From: an uncultured Rubrivivax sp.
GTDB taxonomy: Bacteria > Pseudomonadota > Gammaproteobacteria > Burkholderiales > Burkholderiaceae_C
Direction: 5' to 3'
Length of the DNA: 9,626 bases
Assembly (NCBI GenBank): GCA_937967345.1
Contig: CALBTN010000381.1
Location: 1-9,626 of the forward strand
Position numbers and translations under genes: made by a program. Numbering within the stretch: position 1 is the first letter of the stretch; each line of letters starts with the position of its first letter. The notes under the pieces were generated by a model that saw nothing but the letters and a program-made list of their open reading frames with translations, made no database searches and was not told the DNA's origin. This document shows positions 7,043 through 9,626 of the stretch, one piece after another.

Positions 7043-8437
7043 TCAAGGCGGCTCGCGCAGTTCGACGTAGGCGCGCGCGCGAAGATCCTTGACCCACTCG
7101 ACGTAGGCCTGCTCGAACTTCTGCTCGCGCAAGGCCATGCGCGCCTGCTCGCGCAGTTGCTTGGGATCCAGCGTGGCGTCGCGCCGGTCGACGACTTCGA
7201 TCAGGTGGATGCCAAAGCGCGAGGTCACCGGTGGCGAGATGCCGCCCACCGGCAGCTGGTTCATCGCTTCCTCGAACTCGGGCACCAACGCGCCGGGGCT
7301 GACCCAGCCGAGGTCGCCACCCTGGCTGGCCGAGCCGTCCTCGGAGTACTGACGCGCCAGGACCTCGAAACGGGTGCTGCCGTTCTCGATCTGCGCACGC
7401 ATGTCTTCCAGGCGCTTGCGAGCCAGATCGGCGCTGAGCTGCGGCGACGGGCGCAGCAGGATGTGCCGCACGCGGGTTTGCGTGACGTGCACCGCGGCGG
7501 CGGCACCCTCGCGGCGATCGACCAGCTTCAGCACGTGAAAGCCGGCGCCGGTGCGCAGCAACGTGGGCGACACCTCGCCCGGTCGCAGGCCGCGCACCTG
7601 CGCGACGAAGACGTCGGGCAGCTTGGACGCCGGGCGCAGCCCGATCTCGCCGCCGCGTTCGCGGTTGCCGTCGGCCGACAGCTCGCGCGCGACCGTGGCG
7701 AAGTCCTCGCCGCCGCGCACGCGCGCCAACGCGGCCTCGGCCACGGCCTGGCGCTGCGCGACCTCGTCGGCGCTGGCGCCTTCGGGCACGGTGATCAGGA
7801 TCTGCGCGATGTTCAGCTCACCGCCGCGCGTGCCCAGCGCGTTGCGCTCGGCCAGGAACTTGTCGATATCGGCGTCGGTGATGCGGATGCGCTGGCCGAC
7901 CTCGCGCTCGCGTACCCGCTCGAGCAGGATCTGGTCGCGCAGCGTCGCGCGAAAGCGATTGAAGTCCATGCCGTCGGCGGCAACCCGCTCGCGCAACTGC
8001 GCCAGGCTGAGCTTGTTCTGCGCCGCGATGCTTTGCACCGCGCGGTCGACCTCGGCGTCGTCGACCCGCAGCCCGCTGTCGCGCGCGTGGGTCAGCAGCA
8101 CCCGCTCGTCGATCAGCGATTCGAGCGCGTCGTGCCGCAACTGCGCCTCGGTCGGAGGGCGTGGTGCGCCGCGCTGCTCGAGCAGCGCGCGCAGCCGCTC
8201 GACGCGTTGCTCGAGCTCGCCCGCAGTGACCGATTCGCTGTTCACCACCGCGACGATGTAGTCGCCGGCAAAGGCGGGTGCGCGCGCCTGCGTCCGCGGC
8301 GGCGCTGCGGGTGTGGCGGTGAGGGCGGGTGCGGCCGGCGCCCTCGGCACCTTCAATTGAGGCCACGCCGGCAGCGCCGTCAGCCCCGAGGCGAGAACCA
8401 GGCTGACGAGGCGGAGGCGGTGCATTGGATCAGTCAT
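7043..8437 (-). CDS. surA: Periplasmic chaperone/peptidyl-prolyl isomerase SurA
   Basis: SurA escorts unfolded outer-membrane proteins through the periplasm. The 464-residue product has a signal peptide (hydrophobic VSLVLASGLTALPA at 11-24, likely cleaved near 24), then an Ala/Pro-rich linker to about 57. The SurA N-terminal chaperone domain follows (IVAVVNSESVTAGELEQRV onward, to about 200), then two parvulin domains at about 207-308 (ELNIAQILI, GGEIG) and 322-418 (RVRHILL, GGDLGW, FGIHLIEVVDRR). A C-terminal helix returns to the chaperone domain. ATG at 8437 overlaps the lptD stop by 8 bp; an equally plausible in-frame ATG at 8425 (MHRLRLVSL) starts 4 bp after lptD. Neither has a clear Shine-Dalgarno. 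Adjacency to lptD fits, since LptD is a SurA client in E. coli. Confidence 0.95.
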   Translation of the reverse strand: MTDPMHRLRLVSLVLASGLTALPAWPQLKVPRAPAAPALTATPAAPPRTQARAPAFAGDYIVAVVNSESVTAGELEQRVERLRALLEQRGAPRPPTEAQLRHDALESLIDERVLLTHARDSGLRVDDAEVDRAVQSIAAQNKLSLAQLRERVAADGMDFNRFRATLRDQILLERVREREVGQRIRITDADIDKFLAERNALGTRGGELNIAQILITVPEGASADEVAQRQAVAEAALARVRGGEDFATVARELSADGNRERGGEIGLRPASKLPDVFVAQVRGLRPGEVSPTLLRTGAGFHVLKLVDRREGAAAAVHVTQTRVRHILLRPSPQLSADLARKRLEDMRAQIENGSTRFEVLARQYSEDGSASQGGDLGWVSPGALVPEFEEAMNQLPVGGISPPVTSRFGIHLIEVVDRRDATLDPKQLREQARMALREQKFEQAYVEWVKDLRARAYVELREPP

Positions 8438-9626
8438 AAACGGCCATGGGCGGCAACGCGCTGCGGCGTTCGCGCAACGGCTGGTAGCCGGGAATATTGT
8501 CCCTCAGGACGCCGATCGCATTGGAGCCCAGGCGCGAAAGCCCGACCAGCTCCAGCTGCAGCAGCACCTGGGTCGACGCCTCGCTGACGCCGGTGGACCA
8601 GCGGCTGACGGCCATGCGCGCGATCCAGCAGCCGGCGTCGTACTCGATGCCGACCACCGAATCGGTGACGCGGTCGTCGCGCGTGTTGTAGGTGACGCGC
8701 CCGACGGTGTACCAAGCGCCGCCGCAACTGCGGGCGCGGCCGTCCCATTCCTTGCGCTGCGGTGCGCCGCCCGGCTGGTACAGCGGCCACTGCCACGAGG
8801 TCTCCCACTGCGAGCTGATGTCGCGCGCGTAGCGGTAGTTCAGGTTCAGCACGCGATACGGCCCAGGCAGGTACTGCAGACCCAGGATCGACCGCACCAC
8901 GCGGTCGACGCTCGGGCTGTAGCGCACGTAACCTTCGAGGTTGAACGGCTCGATCACCCGGGTCGAGCCGCGCAGCAGCACGTCGGAGTAGCCGCGCCGC
9001 TCGGGCACGCCGGTTTCGGTGATCATCTGGTCGTTGAACAGGTAGCGCTGCACGATGCCCAGCTGCAGCAGCTCGGCGCCGCTGGCGGCGTCGAGCAGCC
9101 GCGTCGTCACGCCGGCGGTCAGCGCGTTGGTGTCGGAGACGCGGTCGACGCCGGAGAACACGTTTTCCGAGTAGATCGACGCGAAGCTGTAGTCCTTCAC
9201 CGCCGAGTCGAAGTTCGGGTAATCCGACTGCTTCACGTAGGGCGTGTTCACGTACAGCAGCCGCGGCTCCAGCGTCTGACGCAGCGCGCGCGCGCCCCAG
9301 GCGGTGCTGCGCTCGAACTCGGCGCCGCCGCCCAGGCTGAAGGTCGGAATCACGCGCGCCGCGCTGCTGCGCCCGTCGGGCATCGCCTCGTCGGTGTAGT
9401 AGCTGGCCGCATTGAAGAGCACGCTGGGCGTGACCCACCAGCCCGGCTCGCGAAAGGGCCGGTCGATGCGGCCCAGCGCGTGCAGCCGTGAGCCGTCCGA
9501 CGGCGTGGCCGCCGCGCTGTAGCCGGGGTGGCTCGGCAGCGTGAAGCGGTTCGCTTCGGTCTCGAGCGCGAACTCCACGCCCGGGCCCACACTGCCGCCG
9601 CCGCGCGCGCCGACCTGGGCGGCGCG
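8430..9626 (-). CDS. lptD: LPS-assembly outer-membrane protein LptD, C-terminal part (start beyond window)
   Basis: The frame enters from the right edge and ends with TGA at 8430-8432; 398 C-terminal residues are visible, roughly half of the usual protein. LptD forms, with LptE, the outer-membrane pore that inserts lipopolysaccharide into the outer leaflet. The visible part is the beta-barrel domain. Recognisable stretches are the LEPRLLYVNTPY block followed by DYPNFDSA, then GVDRVSDTNALTAGVTTRL, and near the end IEYDAGCWIARM. The alternating polar/aromatic pattern of outer-membrane strands runs throughout. E. coli LptD has two adjacent C-terminal cysteines used in disulfides. Here only one is at that place (visible residue 333), and a second lies 32 residues earlier (301). 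The apparent GTG at 9590 is internal, because the frame continues upstream without a stop. Confidence 0.93.
   Translation of the reverse strand, partial: RAAQVGARGGGSVGPGVEFALETEANRFTLPSHPGYSAAATPSDGSRLHALGRIDRPFREPGWWVTPSVLFNAASYYTDEAMPDGRSSAARVIPTFSLGGGAEFERSTAWGARALRQTLEPRLLYVNTPYVKQSDYPNFDSAVKDYSFASIYSENVFSGVDRVSDTNALTAGVTTRLLDAASGAELLQLGIVQRYLFNDQMITETGVPERRGYSDVLLRGSTRVIEPFNLEGYVRYSPSVDRVVRSILGLQYLPGPYRVLNLNYRYARDISSQWETSWQWPLYQPGGAPQRKEWDGRARSCGGAWYTVGRVTYNTRDDRVTDSVVGIEYDAGCWIARMAVSRWSTGVSEASTQVLLQLELVGLSRLGSNAIGVLRDNIPGYQPLRERRSALPPMAVYD

Noticed and set aside
7157..8587. Plus-strand 476-residue frame opposite surA
   Set aside because: It is the antisense shadow of surA, which has a signal peptide and two parvulin domains.

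Overview
The window is about 9.6 kb of very GC-rich chromosomal DNA. Gene content, strong G/C preference at third codon positions and protein-family signatures suggest a betaproteobacterium of the order Burkholderiales, perhaps near Rubrivivax, Leptothrix or Methylibium. This placement is inferred from memory of family sequences, not from a search. Most of the window is housekeeping DNA with almost no spacing between genes.

Layout. Positions 1-2508 hold a minus-strand operon read right to left: thiL (thiamine-phosphate kinase), pgpA (phosphatidylglycerophosphatase A), pncC (nicotinamide-nucleotide amidase, CinA C-terminal type) and a ghrA-like hydroxyacid dehydrogenase cut by the left edge. 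The genes are 7 bp apart or overlap by 10 and 4 bp. A 150-bp divergent region (2509-2658) separates thiL from maeB (2659-4977), which encodes a full-length malic enzyme with the usual phosphotransacetylase-like C-terminal domain.

The accessory part is 4978-6208, plus strand. After a 155-bp spacer with a good sigma70-type promoter comes a small secreted ribonuclease of the barnase (N1/T1) family (5133-5546). Next is a barstar-family inhibitor behind a perfect Shine-Dalgarno (5590-5985), then an unrecognised 44-codon ORF with strongly coding-like base composition (6024-6158), then a textbook Rho-independent terminator (6183-6208). A perfect 11-bp inverted repeat links the barstar stop codon to the ribosome-binding site of the small ORF. 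I read this as a three-gene ribonuclease/inhibitor operon; the third member is the least explained item in the window.

Positions 6234-9626 hold a second minus-strand operon, convergent with the ribonuclease operon: lptD (its start lies beyond the right edge), surA and rsmA. LptD and SurA work in outer-membrane assembly and RsmA modifies 16S rRNA. pdxA, which sits between surA and rsmA in many proteobacteria, is absent here.

I see no tRNA, rRNA, CRISPR array, insertion sequence or attachment site. Many long open frames exist only because GC-rich coding DNA has few stop codons; these were rejected.
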